From NCBI GenBank assembly GCA_021613335.1, contig JAJTWR010000080.1:82501-146500 (forward strand): DNA of 64,000 nt, in the 5' to 3' direction. The stretch's first letter is position 1. Each line of letters begins with the position of its first letter. A program made the translations under genes and the position numbers. This DNA comes from Whitmania pigra. Its lineage: Eukaryota; Annelida; Clitellata; Hirudinida; Haemopidae. Below the pieces are notes generated by a model. It had not been told where the DNA came from. It searched no databases and saw nothing but the letters and a program-made list of their open reading frames with translations. Shown here in pieces: positions 42,701-57,417 of the stretch.

Positions 42701-45464
42701 TATAACCATTTCATGCATTACATTACGATTAAAAATCACTTAGACAATGCAAATTCATTCTGATATCTTTTTTAGAAGTATCAAGAAGTCATCCTCATAG
42801 CTAATTAATCCACAACAATGCAGCCAGAGCTTCAAATCTTAGGTGCCAAATCTGCCAATACCAATCAAGTGGTCATATTTTCACCTCACCCAATCAGCAA
42901 ACCAACACCAACGTCATCTCACCCGTCACAGGCTGGCTAAACAGCTTCATGTGGTACGAAAGTCCAGCCTGTAAAACATCCCTGCATGCATCCCCTCTCA
43001 GGACTGGGTGGCTGTAGATGGTCTCGACCTGTTCTGCACTCATTAACCCATACCTGATGAGACCGAGCACTCTCCTCTGCAGGTCCTGGCACCTGGACGA
43101 CATGCCTGGTGATTCCAACCAGCTCAGTGCAATCTAAACAGATTCAGAAGTGAGAGCTTCAAGATATTATAGATTAAGTGCAGATTTACAATGTGATTAA
43201 GTTCATTTATAATAAAAAACCAACTTATGTAGTGCCACATGCAAAAGCATCAGGGGCACTTAGACCATTTAAATAGCAACATCATCTAAAGATGATTTTC
43301 AGTCTTAATGACACTTAACGACTGATAATTTTATGAGCCAACTCATCTTATAAATAATATTCATCTCTTTATAAACCAAAGTAGATAATATTAAGAATTG
43401 ATTAAGTCTGACGCAAGGGGCAATAGCCAGTTTTTTAATGCATCTGCAAATCTTACAAGTCAAGATGTACGCCTGTTTTTTTTTTGCAAGCCTCTGCTGA
43501 TAAATAACACCATGACATTCAAACGAAAACAACTTTCAACAAGAAATACATTAATAATATATTATGATTGTTACTATCATAATTAACTTTAATTAATTAA
43601 CTATAAAATCATTATATTATAATATATATATTTAGAATATCATTTTAAATCATTTTAACCTATTAAATACCCAAATATAACATGGATCAATAAGAAATTA
43701 CCTTAAAGACATCCATCTCCGATGGAGCCTTCAGTCTGTCATCCGAGAGCAGTTCACAGAGGAGGTCGAGAGAGATTTGTTTGAAATCTTCGTTCTTTGC
43801 CACTGGGACGAAGTTGTCCAAAATGAAAGCCTGCATGAAACGATCGATATCATTTTTTGTGCTGTTTCATCATCATCATCATCACTGACACAGTCTCTAT
43901 AGATCATGTAGTTATAAACAAGTGTTAAATTTCTGAAAGCTCCCCATATATTATATGCTTATATAATTTTTAAGGTTTAAACTCCGAATTTGAAAAATTT
44001 AATATTTACCTTCAAATATTCATGTAAAAATAATAATAAATAACCAAAGCAAATGTAAAGTGTTACATTAAAATATTATAAAATAAATAGTCACCACAAA
44101 ATGTGATGAATCATCAAACATATAAATAAAATAAAAACACATTAATAAAATAACTTAATAAAAACAAATGTCAAACAAAGACCTTGGTGTCTCTTTTGCA
44201 CTCCTGCAATCCGTACATCTCTGCCAACTTCAGAAACTGCAAACAGTTTTCGACAGTCAGTTCGTCGCGGAGATGCTTCGCGCAGAAGGACAAAATCTCG
44301 TTGAACTGGAGATGATCTGCTGCCTCCAAAACATCCTGAATGTGGAGGTCAACGAGCAACAATGTTGAGCAAACAATGATAATGTAATAATTTTTAGAAT
44401 TCAAACAAGCATGTTGTATGATGTATTTGTAAGATTTACGTAATTTTAATTGGTATTTTATTCGACCTTTTGAGTGCCTTGCATGTCCGAATAGCATGTG
44501 ACGACAAGCTTTAATCGCTCTGCCATTTACATTAATACAACTGGCAACAACAACATTGTAGCCTTAAGGACAATTCAATTCCATAAACACTATGACAAGT
44601 GTAACAATCCAACCAAAGCATCCAACAATGACAAATGTAAAAGCGAAAATGTAAATGACTCTGACGTCATGCTTAAGGCATCACGCAAATGAACCGTAAT
44701 TTATTATTATTTAAAAGCGACCTACATGTAGGTTGGCATTGTTGATGACGATGGATCCCGTGTAAGCGTAATCCAGGAGAGCCCTCAATCCAGAGGCCGA
44801 AACACCTTTCAGCTCCACTTGGGCCTGCATCTTTTCCACAAAATCCTTCGTGAACATGGAGTAAAAGTACTGACTGCAGGCTGCCAAGTAACACCTGTAA
44901 TAACAAATCTGATTTCAATTTTCAAAAAAAAAAAACTTCCATGCTGGAATCCTAATGTGACAAATTGGCAAATTTTAAATTAGAGCACCTAGTTCTTTGT
45001 TGAGCCATAAGCACTATCAGCAGAATAAGACAAATAAATAAGATGTTGTTGCAAGCCAGTTAATACTTTGACCTATTTAAACTTACATCTTATGTAGTAA
45101 GTACTCCAGTGACAAGATAATCAATGTCGATAACTAATAAACAAATGTGTAAGTTTAAACAGGTCAAACAAATAACTGGCTCTCATGAAAGTGGTAAAGG
45201 AATGCCATAAAAAACACAATTAATTTACGCAAACAAATGAACCTATGCAATAACTTCACCGGCTCACCTGTGCACGTGGAATGTCTGGCCCTGGACAATG
45301 AGCTGCGTATCGCACATGAGAGCATCCTGCCACAACCTTTGGAAGCCTTCCACCACCGAGCATCCGTGTGACACCGAAGAGTAACTTCTGCTTTGGCCTG
45401 TGCTGGTTGCAGCGGACATCGTTGCCACCGTGCCTGCTTGTGAAGTCGAAGCCATGGAGGACAT
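39701..45464 (-). CDS. BTB-BACK-Kelch (KLHL-type) protein
   Basis: Eleven exons, 612 aa, phases close: 45464-45268, 44894-44726, 44335-44183, 43830-43702, 43133-42923, 42487-42226, 42065-41837, 41606-41435, 40671-40553, 40299-40179, 39777-39701. A Ser/Thr-rich N-terminus precedes a BTB domain (about 45-150: CDTQLIVQGQTFHVHRCYLA, SQYFYSMFTKDF, LDYAYTGSI), then BACK (about 150-275: ELTVENCLQFLKLAEMYGLQ), then six Kelch blades (about 290-600) with VFVVGGQ, LVAVGGK, VYISGG and VFILGGYSW. KLHL proteins usually act as substrate adaptors of Cullin-3 E3 ligases: BTB/BACK binds CUL3 and the propeller binds the substrate. The blade pattern (YNPRDGKW, YDFASNEW, CYDLDRSGW) places it near the KLHL9/13/22/26/36 group; I cannot fix the orthologue. 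The C-terminus ends in PPPPYC, containing a PPxY motif. ATG 45464 is the first in-frame ATG after a TGA near 45517. Confidence 0.9.
43225..43282. mobile_element. SINE 3'-end fragment
   Basis: accaacttatgtagtgccac, aaaagcatcaggggcactta and gaccatttaaatagc follow the 3' part of the SINE family. The tRNA head is missing. It lies in intron 4 of the Kelch gene. Confidence 0.45.
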
Positions 45465-46404
45465 CCCAAAAGTAAACTGGGCTGATCTCTGAAGCTGTAT
45501 TGGACAATCAAGTATGAATCATGCTATCCAAACAAAACGGTGAGACGATGTTTGTTGTAACTTAATATTAAAAGCACAATAATATATTTATTAATAATAT
45601 ATTAAATATAAATGCTTAATAATAGGTAATCAACAATATGACAAACCCAACAAAATCAAAATAGTCAGCAAATGCAACGCCAGAAAAAAAGCTCGTCAAA
45701 AACTTCAAAAATCGACAGATAAAAGTACATTCATTCGTTTGATATCAAAATGTCGATGGAGATATTCCTTGTTTCCGACGATACTAAATGCTCGGTAGTT
45801 CTTTCATATGTTAATATCCATTCCCAGGTTTGCCAACACCCTCGCGCGCACAAAACGGATAACCGATACGAAAACAACAACTAAAGCATCAACGAACCTA
45901 AAACCAAAATTCCTACGTTTTCAGTATTCGTTGTGCCAGGGAATAATCCCCCACTTTATGTTCGATATTGCACGAATCAGCCTACGGACCAGGCTGTCCA
46001 TAACAAGATGATATGATGAGAATTTCTATTTTCAGAATCTAAAAAAAAACAATGCTAATGATTTTACATGATTTTAGTTATAAATGTCAAAGCGTTAATA
46101 TTTTATAGCAAATGATTTAATTATTTAAGTATAAATTAATTAGAACTTTCTCTGACGTCATACATAAAACTCTATTAGAAAATATTGTTATTTGTTAATG
46201 TTAAACATGCAGAATGGGTTTGTCCTATGTTTTACATTTTTAATAACTAATTATGTTTATTTGTTACACTTGGTGGGCGGAATATTTAAATGTCTCTGTT
46301 TCTGCTGCGAATGTCAATAATAGTAATAGTATGCGGCACCCTGGGTTTCTCTTTGAGATTTGATTATCTTTTTGAATTGGAGTTTATCTAATTGTTATCG
46401 AAAC
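45465..46404. promoter_or_regulatory. Divergent promoter region, Kelch gene / ARHGAP20-like gene
   Basis: 940 bp lie between two divergently transcribed start codons. A perfect cAMP-response element, TGACGTCA, lies at 46153-46160. A small CpG-rich patch (ctcgcgcgcaca near 45841) also stands out. The 67-codon frame at 45808-46011 has no family match. CREB/ATF control is inference from the motif alone. Confidence 0.45.
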
Positions 46405-49400
46405 ATGGATGATAAATCAATTCTAAGGAGAAATTTTGATTGTCACTTTCGTACTGATTTATACAATTCTGGCAACGTGTGCTCAAATGAAGACTCACGA
46501 GCAAAATGTTTCAGTCACTTGGAGAAAAGGACTTCGAAAAATATATTTAAAAATTTGTTTTCTGGCAAGACAATTGTTTGCAGGCGGCGTTCCAATAGCT
46601 ATGACAGATGTAAAAAGTCTTCAAAATACATACCAAATTCAGTTTCTTTCAACTTTTTGCCACCAAGAAGCCTGACGTTGGTAAGAATTTCAGTTTGTTT
46701 TTGTATACTTTACTTTTTCTTTATAAACTACACTTGCACTTGCATAAATACTTATGCAATACTTTAGACCTATATGACTTTGAGTCGAATTTGGGCAAAT
46801 AACTTGATACTAGGAAATTTGTGTTTTATTTATTTATTTGATTATAGTCCTTTGCATAACTGGGATGATTTGGACTTGGAAATTTGTTTTTATGGCTTAA
46901 AGTTTAAATATATGAGATTTTAGTACTGTGGGTTTTTTTAACTTTGGGTTTTGTTACCTTTTGCCAATACCAGGATCCAATGATGTTATCACAGAACACA
47001 ATTCCAAGAAGTGGCACTCCATCTCTGCTGCATTTTTCAAATCATCGAGTTGCAGAAAGATCAGATGCACTCAGAAGTATTTTCAAATGGGACATTTTAG
47101 ATGAAGACATGATCCTGATGCTAGGTAAGCATTTGAATTATGAAAACTGAATTTCATGAGTGTTGAACACATTGTCATGTTGCATTTAAATTTTTGAATA
47201 ACTGAACCTTAATTATGAATAAACTGTTAAATCTTGGTCTCAAACCAAGGCATTTAGCTAATGTCTTTTACTGGTTACAATTATTCTTTGGGATGTTAGA
47301 CAATTTTGGTCCTAATTATTTAAATTAACCATATTTAAGCAATAATGAAGTGTGTTTTCTTTTTAACTAAATTTGTTCAAAACCTCCATCAAATTTCTGA
47401 AGCATTTTAAAATATTTTCTTGTAATTTTTCAGACAAAAATCCTTTCCTAAACGAGATGCATCAGTTTTTGTGCTCAGAAAAATTCTACATGCTGGAGTT
47501 GCTCAAACGATGTTCTGCATATTCTGATCCATTGAGGTGAGAGGAAAATGTTTTGTAGGTAAAAGATTACAAATCAAAGTAAAACAAGCTTGTATGAAAT
47601 ATTGATGGTAATAGTATAATAAGGGTGATGCAGCCATCCATAAAGGCTGGAATATGAAATTGTGGTTGTTATTTTTGTGATTTATTTTGTCTTTGATCTC
47701 ACAGAAAGTTTAGCTCACTTGGTTCTCAAGAAAGATCAAGTCTCTTCCAGGATTTTGAATGCATTTGTGAAAAATTGGCACAGAAATGTCAGCAGGTAAT
47801 GGTTACGCTAATGACGATGATGATGTAACAATCATACAGAGCAAAATCTTACATGAGGCAATTGCGCAATTGCTGATGCGTTTATTCATCCTAATGTTTG
47901 TCGTTTATTATTGTTTCATTAAAGTCAGTTGCATAATTTAGATAATTTGGACTCAGTATTTGTTGTTTACTGACGCCTAATTTTTGGTGATTTATTCCAT
48001 AAACCCATGTAGGTGTAACGTTTGTTAGATGTTTATGTATTCTTTAAAGCCGCAAATGCCAATATATATAACACATAACGCATAACTCCTGCATTTGCAT
48101 CACCCATTTATGCATTTCTAGATCAAGATTGCAATCAACCACTTCTTGGCATCCCACAAACAACCAGAAGCTTTGGAAATTCTCACAATAACCAGTTAGT
48201 CTTTTGTTAGTTTTTGTAATTTCAGATGATTTAAATATATTCATGGATTCGATAAGTTACGAGACTGTTTATTTGAAAATAAACGGCTGCGTTAGCTAAA
48301 TACGATATTCGATAGCATCTAGCACTGTTCACGATCGCCTTGATTGCTGAAATCACGTGTCAATAAGTGAATGTTTGCTCAGCAAGCCAATTAAGATTTT
48401 GACATTGGTCACGTATCAGTAGTATTAGTCTGTGATGATTTTTTCGATGTTTGGTTGGATGTACTTTTTGTAAGTGGTATGCTAATAACTAAAATTAGGA
48501 AAAAGTTATTTTGGTTTTATTGTGACTTGTTTCTAACGCTTCCTTATTTTCATTGCTTAACTATTTCTTCCACTTTGCATCGTTTCATTTTTTAAAGTTT
48601 GCAACGGAAACTTTAGCTTTAAAACTTAATATTATGCGGCTTATTTACTACGAAGAGTAGCATTACGCTGGCTCATGGGTGCGTTCGTCATAGCCCCCAC
48701 CAACCATACATTAAATTTATGGAAATTCGAATTATGAGTGGAAAACAGTAAAAAAATAAGCGAACAAAAATAGCATCGCAGACTTATTTTAATTTATTTT
48801 TTATTGCAGAGATTCTCTAGATTTTGATAAATGTTTTTAAATCAAATGATCCGAATAAGAGTGTTATTATTTATAACTTAAAGCTAAATTTGTTGTGCTA
48901 TTAATTCCATGGGGCTAACGAATGTTAAGCAAACTTTGGTCACCAGGTAAATAAGCTCAATTTATCTATTTGAGATGTCAAAAAGGAAATATGGTTGAAC
49001 CTATGTTGGGAACTCCCTGCGCTTTTAAACTATTATTCGTTTGGCCAAATAAATTCTTTCCATTTCGACTTATTTCGTTCCTTTGCAGACATTATTAGCA
49101 TTTTTCTGATTGCTAGCAACCAATTTCTTTGATGTCAGACAGAAGAAGTCACGTAGAACGTCTGCGTGATCCTTGCAAACAAGATCTAACCCTTGAGGAG
49201 GGTCAACAAAAAGATCCTCACGATAACACGTTTCCTCCAAACTGTTCGAAACCCTTTCGCACGTATTGAGCGGTGCTTCGTTTGCAACTTTGTCGCGGTG
49301 ATCCAACATTCATTTGTCATTGCAATCGGAAGTTGTCTTGACGATCTGCAAATTTGGAGATGTCGTTTGATTTTCTTCATTCGAATGCTTGGTGTTTCGT

Positions 49401-52400
49401 TGAATTACTTAAGTGGAGATGCCTATCAATTGTGGAAGTGACGGTTTACACGTATTCAAACGATCGCACATTAGCACATTTCGTTTCCAGTACAAGTGTA
49501 AATTATACGAATTTCACCTAATAACACAAATCGACTCAAATTTGACTTCTTCCATTAATTTAACAAATGGATTTTTCTTCACAAAGATTCATTCCATGTA
49601 ATTCTTGTTTCTAGCAGTATTTTGTTAAATTAATTTATTTTATATCATCATCATCAAAACTGAAGGAGTCAACGCATACCGAACGAAGTTCTTTATTGCT
49701 CTTTATTATTATTATTTAATAATGATTTAATCTCTGTAAATATGAGAAATGACAAAGTTGAAGGTGCTATGAAGTGAAATCCTCGTTGATTCCTCCGCAA
49801 ACAAGCAGCTTAATTCCCAGGGTTAATCGATTGGTCGTGCATCGCTTTAGGAAACCCGATGAGGAAGAAAAAGACGTGAAACGCGATGCTTTGGGAGAAT
49901 AAATATGGCGATAAAAAGATGAAACTGCACTGTGAGATGCACTTTCTCGTCTCAGTGATCCGTCGTTTGGCGCTCGTTACACAGTGATACGAAGTAATGG
50001 TAAACGTAGAAAATTATTTGCTCTTTCAATTCACCTTTGAAGTCAAGATCCGCTGTGGTCTTTGGCGTTGCTTATAAACGTGAAATTATTCACACTTTTG
50101 TTGAACATCCAACGGAATTAACTTTGAAATGTTTTTTTTAGATTTAATTTGAGTTATTTGATTTTATCGTGGAAGTAGAGTTAAGAAGGCAGTTAAAAAG
50201 TTCGGTTATTTACCACTGAATGAACAACAATAACATAATGTGTCATTACTAATTCTTAAATGACCAGGGTTTCTTGTGGTTTTGGACAGATATATTTAAA
50301 ATGACCTTATTTAAGGGTAGAATGTCGCCAAACCTCTGACACTGACTGGCAAGCAAAATAGAATTATTAACAACATCTATAGTAATTTCCACCACAATTA
50401 GTTTCGTAATGCCAAAACAGCCATTCAGTTTTAAAATGATTAGCCACATATTCTTCCAATTGACATCATTGTTTTCTAACAATCTGACATATAGATCGGG
50501 CACTGTTTAAATTATCATTCTAGGATGTATATTTAGATATACCATGCATCAATGAATGCTATGTTAACACACATAACTCGATGTGACGTCTGCTCGGTTT
50601 GAAGAGGGTCAGTAATAGAATCATTCAATTGTACGGTCAGTGGGGTGCTGGTTGTTCAACAATTAATTATTTACGCTCAACCTATTATTCTTCATTTTGT
50701 CGATGATGTGTTCGTAGTCTCAGGCATTTCTTTCGATTTCCTTCTGGCACAAACCTTTTAACCTCAGGGCAAGTTATGTTGTTGATGCCATTAATTTTGC
50801 AGTAAGAATATAATTTTGGTTTTATTTGTAGCAGGCCGTATTTTTTTTTAAGCACTTACCTTCTGAATTTAACGTTGTCAATAAAATTCAGTTTTTGAGT
50901 AATATTTGGCCTGATTCCTTCCGCTAAATTACGCCAAACGCCGATTCCCTCGCATTTCGTGTTCATCACCGACGCATCTGCTTGATTTATCATCGCCAGC
51001 GAACGCCTCCATTCTCCATTCAGCCTTGTTTGCATCCTCTTTCAACATCAACTTTAATCCGTCTCCGATGTTGTTGATTTGAGGCGCCCCTAGGACTAAC
51101 AGCGAACCCAAACAGGTCCAACTCTCTCATCGCATTCACTTTGCTGTCATTTCTCGCGCCTTTATTCGAATTCAAATCCCCGTAAATGCCTGCTTTTTTA
51201 CACCTGCCTGAGGTTTTTGTTGTAATGAGTAATTGTGATAAATTAGCATAGTGTGAGTAACGTTGTCAATAAATTAACATAATGCTAATAACATTGTTAA
51301 TACATTAGCATAATGCTAATAACATTGCTAATAAATTAGCATTACAATGCAGTCTGTCGAAGAACAAATCAGGATTTTAATAAAAACAAACAGGATCGGT
51401 GCGTTGTATGTATTAGGTGGTAATAATAGCGACGACAACAACAACAACGATATCTCCTATTTCATCAGCTATGAATGAGATTACAAAAATAACAGGCCCG
51501 ATTATTATTTATTTATTATCATCATAGCAATATTATTATTTTGATTACCGTTAAATTTAATAATAACATCAATTCCGCTCAATGCAAGCATGTGGTAAGT
51601 TCGTTAAACCTCACGCCTAGTTAGAATTATGACAAGTTTTCGTGGGCTCTCTTTGAACTTATTGCGAAATACGTGCCCAGCAGGCAAAGGTTTTGCAGGA
51701 AAACTTCAAAAAGACCTTGACGATGGCACGAGCAGCCCTGACGAGCGACTGATTGAAGACTATTGATTGACAATCCAGAGGCACTTCACTGCAGCCTGCA
51801 TTGAGTTAGTCAGCATACTGGCTTACTACTACTATTATTAGGCAGCTTTGGCCTCCCTTTTAAGAGCTTTTCGTGATCGGGCCTGTTCAGTTCTGTTCAT
51901 TTCTTTTCGCATTCAACTTGAGTCGGTTCGGTCATGACGTTGTTAATTCGAGCTGAGGTTAACTGATCGTAATCTGAAGTCGTCTAGGTGCGATTTTAAT
52001 CACCACTGATACTGCTGCTCATTTGAAAGATTATCAACGGATGAACTTCTTCTCGATAAAAGTCAATAGCTATCTTTTTATAACTTGATAGTCTCTTGTT
52101 TAGTGTTCTGCTCTTCAGTGTTTCCAAATACCGTTTCGAAAACAGCCAACAAGGATTACAAACTTCGCTTGAAAAGAATCAAACAATCAAACAATCAAAC
52201 AAAACAAACGAACAGGTGAACTATTTTGATTTGTGAATAAGACGCGTTTCACCTGTTTTTAGAAAAACCTTTTCAATACTTCATGTCAGACTAGGGGTGT
52301 GATTGATGGATTTATAAGGTTTTCTTGGCTTCCCTCGACCTCGTTTCAGATTTGAAATGCGATCTTTCAGATGTAACAAATACATTTTATTTCCACTACG

Positions 52401-54282
52401 GATGATGACGACGACGGCGATGATGATGATGATTATGATGATGATATTACTTAGATGAAGATAACTTAGATAGGAGTAATTCCCAATTAGTTGTCCTTCT
52501 TGGTGATTTTACTTTGTTTTCCTCCGAATCGAGCTGATTTGATCTGTGAGTCAGATAGATGGATGGATGAGTCCTATGAACTCAACGACAATTACTGACT
52601 TCAGCAACACTGGTTGCAGTGCTTAGCAACTTCCTGTCGAACTTAATTATTATTATTATTCACTTCAAGGAGCCTTTTATCGGATGTTAATTAAACATCA
52701 AAGACCAAAAATAGTTGGACATGATTGCATTTGACTGTCTTGTTAGATAAAAGAGTTAGTTGTAATGTGTCCTTTGATTTCTTTGCAGGATATTTCTTCA
52801 GTCAGGAATTGTGTCATGATTTGAGCTTCTATGCTTCTCAAATACCTCACATCGAAAAGTTAGTTTATTCTTACTTCATCTCGATGATGACATTGAATCT
52901 CTATTCCTTGTAATCACCAGATTAGTGATTGCAATTAATCTTCAAGTAACTATTAAGATTATAATAAAGTATTACCATAAATAATAATGATGATTATTAT
53001 TATTAAATTTATTGTTATTATTATTATTAAATTACTGGTTGCTTACGTCAACAGGCTGCACGTCAGACTCCTGAAAAATGACGAATACCGTGACTTCATT
53101 TCAATCGTTGAAGAGAGGAATCTACCGCTTCTCAACTGCTTACAACTTCCAGTTAGTCTGACATTTGTTGGTTTTAATGAACTACTTTTTTTTTTTAAAT
53201 AATAACATCGGAATTATGTTCGGAACAACATCACGGTAGAAGTCATCTTGTTCATCAACAACATCATGGTCGTCATAATCATCATCGTCATCGTCATCAT
53301 CATCGTTTGTAGCTCCATCTCTTGAAACGAATTGTTGTTTTCAGCTGAAGAGGACGACAATCTACTCTGAAACTTTACGAATCCTCCTCCCCATCATCCA
53401 TCGACAAACTCTCCCAACATCGTCGTCGTCGTCGTCATCATCGAGTTGCCAGTCAACGAGTATCACTGCAGTTCTACTTCTCATAAGGAATCTTGTGGAC
53501 GTCCAGTGCTATCTGGCAGAGGTGATTATCATCATGTTCTTCTCCACTACCATCATCATCATAATCGTCTTTTACCATCACCATCAGTTTTTTATTTTTT
53601 ATTCATTTTTCAAAAAAAATTATTTTTATTTTACATTGTGATGTAAGTATTGAACTTTACAATCTCTAGAACTAAATGGCTTCTCAGGAATTGGTTGCAT
53701 TTAAGTCGTTTGTGCTCACTCGTACAACCAACGTCACCTAAATTAAGCTTTAAAGTTTGCTAATAAGTGCTTGCCATTACCTGCATTTACAACTACCTGT
53801 AGATGTTAATTCTACTTGAATGAAGCTCTAAATAAAGACATTCTTATCAGCAACAGTTTAAAAATGATGACATTCATTCAAGCATGCATTAACAACCAAT
53901 TGTCAGATATGAAGTCCTTCCATTCACATGTGCATTAGTCGTACTTGGCTATTTCGTAGTTACTATTAAGCATGTGCATATCAATTTGTGCATCAATGGA
54001 CCATTCATTCATTTATTCATTCATTGATATTGCATTACCTGAGTTCATAAAGAGTATACACCTTTAACTCAATGAATGGATAATATTACATTACATTAAC
54101 ATCACCATTGTCATCATCATCATCATGGTAAATTATTAGAGTTGCTGGTTCTTCAGTATCTACCGGTAGCAATTTGTCTGTTTAGTAGGACTGAACATGT
54201 CAATTGAGTGACGACGATGGTGATGATGATTATAATGATGGTGATGTTGATAGCCACAATGATGATGATGATGATGATGATG

Positions 54283-54350
<68 letters not shown>

Positions 54351-57300
54351 AATGATGTTGATGGTGATGCTTGGTAGTGATGATGACGATTTTGTTGATG
54401 GCGATGACGGCGATGATGATGATGATGATGAAACCGATAACGTTGGACGATGACATTGGCGCGGCTGCCAATGTCGAAAAGCAGTACGAATGCCTGTCGT
54501 AGTTGAGCCACGTCTGTCGAAAGTAGAGAGCTATTTATAGGAATATAATTTATATAAGTCTAATTGATTCATCCGTCGAAGGCCTAATTAAGAAGTTATC
54601 GAATTATAGAACCACTTAGACCCACTAAAAACGGCAAATTTATCGTTCCTAGCGAGTTTATCTGCTATGCTGGTATTCTGTACGTTGACTGACTACTGTT
54701 CAGAAGTGTTGCTAACGTTCAATGCGAATTACTTTTAAACGTTTCTCGGATTCGAGTTGTTGTTGTTGACGAGTGCAGTTGTTGTTGTGGTTGAAAGTTT
54801 TAGCTCTTCGGATGTTGTTGGTTTCAGTTTGTTTCGTTAATTAAAATTCGTTCATTCGTAAATTAGCTCGGATAGTTTTAATGTGCTTGTTGTCGTCGTC
54901 ATTGAAGGCGTTGTGCAAATGTTTGGTTTCGTTTTTTTGCTTCTGTGAAAATTAATTCTTATTAAAACAACTCGAGTCTTCAGAATTCTAAGTAAGTAAT
55001 TCAGAAGTTGAATTTCACTTGAGAGGATTGGCTCTTTCCTTGTACTTTACAGATGTGCGTTTGCGTTCAGCGTATAAATAAGTTAATAATAAAGTATAAA
55101 TAAGTTAATATAAGTTAATACATATAATAAAGTATAAATAAGTTAATATATAATAAAGTATAAATAAGCAATAGCTACCTCAGTTTCATTTCAATTAGTT
55201 TGTTTATACTTAATAATTTAATGTTTGTCTCTCGTTTGTTGGTTCAGTTGTCAACACTTGATTGGGTTTCATTGGAGATAAACTTTGTTTAGCAGATCTT
55301 CCTTCGCAATGCTTGAACGTGATGTCGTAGACATATCCGTCTCCATTCGAACGAGACAATGTTTCGTTGAATATTCATTAGCAGCGTTTACGAATTTATC
55401 TCTGTTTATTATTATTAATGCGTTATTAGCGATGATTTTTGTACGGATTTTCGTCACCATTTGCATCGTGGAAGTAGTTTATTTTAAGAATAATTCTATT
55501 TCGGAACTATATTGATCAAAACAATTTTAATTCCATTGATAATTGATAAGTTTCAAGTACATTAACAAGTTATTTAAATGCTAACAGATGTCAGCAGGAA
55601 TAAATACTTCATTGGATTGGCTCCAGAAGTTATTTCCAAATGATGACCTCATGCTTGGAATCCCAGCTCAGAATGTAAGATGATGATGCTGCTGCTGATG
55701 ATGATGACGATGATGATGATGATGATAATAACAATGATGATGATGATATTAACAGTAACGATTACTGCTGCTACTTAAATTATTATTTTAAACGATTGTA
55801 ATAGTTAAACATTTAGTTATTTATTTAAACGATAATAATAATGGATTATTCGCCACTTCAGCCACAACGTACCACATTGCCTGAGCCCATAAAGAGGTAC
55901 AAATTGACCTATAAGAAAAAGAAACCTGTGTACAACTCGAGGTTGGAATATTTTTTTTTAATGTTTAATGATTAACTTTAATTATTAATTAGAAAATTTA
56001 ATTTAACATTAAATGCACTGTTTGCTTCTTCTGTGATCATTCATTTATTGTCATTGTAACATCATTATATCGACATAATTTCTTAACATTATAATATCAT
56101 TATATTAGTATAATTTATTCTCAAAATAACTAAGTGGAAGGATATGAAATCTGCGTGGTATGTAATTCAATAGAGATAGCACTCGCTTATGTTCCAATTA
56201 CGTTACTTTGAAGCAAAGGAAATTATTTACACTTGTGATTGTAATGCCTAATAAATAAATAATTGCCTGTAATTACAATGCGTCATTTCTCTTTGAAGTG
56301 TTCCCTCATTCAGTCAAATACAGTTCTCACCAGACAGGACCCTGCTACTACGTTGTTCAGTGCAACTAAACAAGGTGACTTTTGCAAAATAACATCTTCG
56401 TACAAGCTTATTATTGTTGTTTTAGTAAGGATACAATAGTCATTAAGTAACTCATGTTACTGATCAAGTTGTTGTAATAGGTTAACTGATTGAATTTACG
56501 AGCAATAAGCCTCCAGATAATTATTAATAATTGTACTTCATTTATTATAGCGCCATATAACCATTTATATAGCGCTCCCACCCTGGCAGTGCAGGCTGGG
56601 TTTCGAACACTACATACAACGACTCTTGTTATTACCGCCACATGCAGAAACGCAACCCATTCTGTAGCAACCTGCAAGCAATAAGCGATAATAAAATAAA
56701 CTAATCATAATTTCGTTTGTTGCGATAAATAAAAAACTTGTTTTCGAGTTTGTAATTATTTCACAACCTTTCAAGCGTCTTGCATTTAGTTTTCCTGTTC
56801 ATTGAAAGTATTTTTAAATTAACCCTATTATTAAATTAAGCATAATATTAAATTATATTTAATACACAAATCCTCCAAATGAGAAACAGGGAAAATAATG
56901 ACTGTTGTGAACAATAACATTGTTTCCAACCATCATACTTATTTGGTAATTTGATCATCATCATCATTATCATCGTCGTCATCGGGATGAATATCATGAC
57001 GTCTGTTGTAGATATATATCTGATACATTAATATTAATGTGATGACCTCATGCTCGTTAATACATTAATATTATATTTAGAGTATCATCTTTTTAGTGAA
57101 TCTCCTTTGAGTGGTGGAATTAAATTTAAAATTAAATTAAATTTAAAATTAGTTTTTTTGCTTTTCCTTTCAGAACATCAACTCCACGTTCACAATTTTC
57201 CTGCTCACAGATTTGTTCATACTCGCCAAAGGAAGGTGAGTCAGTCGAATGCTTCCACATTGCATTTGTATGCGCTGGTGTAAATTTGTGTGATTTAAAA

Positions 57301-57386
57301 ACAGTCTTTGTAATTCATTTTTTGAGGTTCTTAAGGATTGATGTGTGATATTGTTATTTATTATATAAAATTATTGTTGTTGTTCC

Positions 57387-57417
<31 letters not shown>

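Noticed and set aside
44662..44669. Second TGACGTCA site
   Set aside because: It lies inside an intron of the Kelch gene, so a promoter role is less likely than for the site at 46153. It is noted only as a motif.
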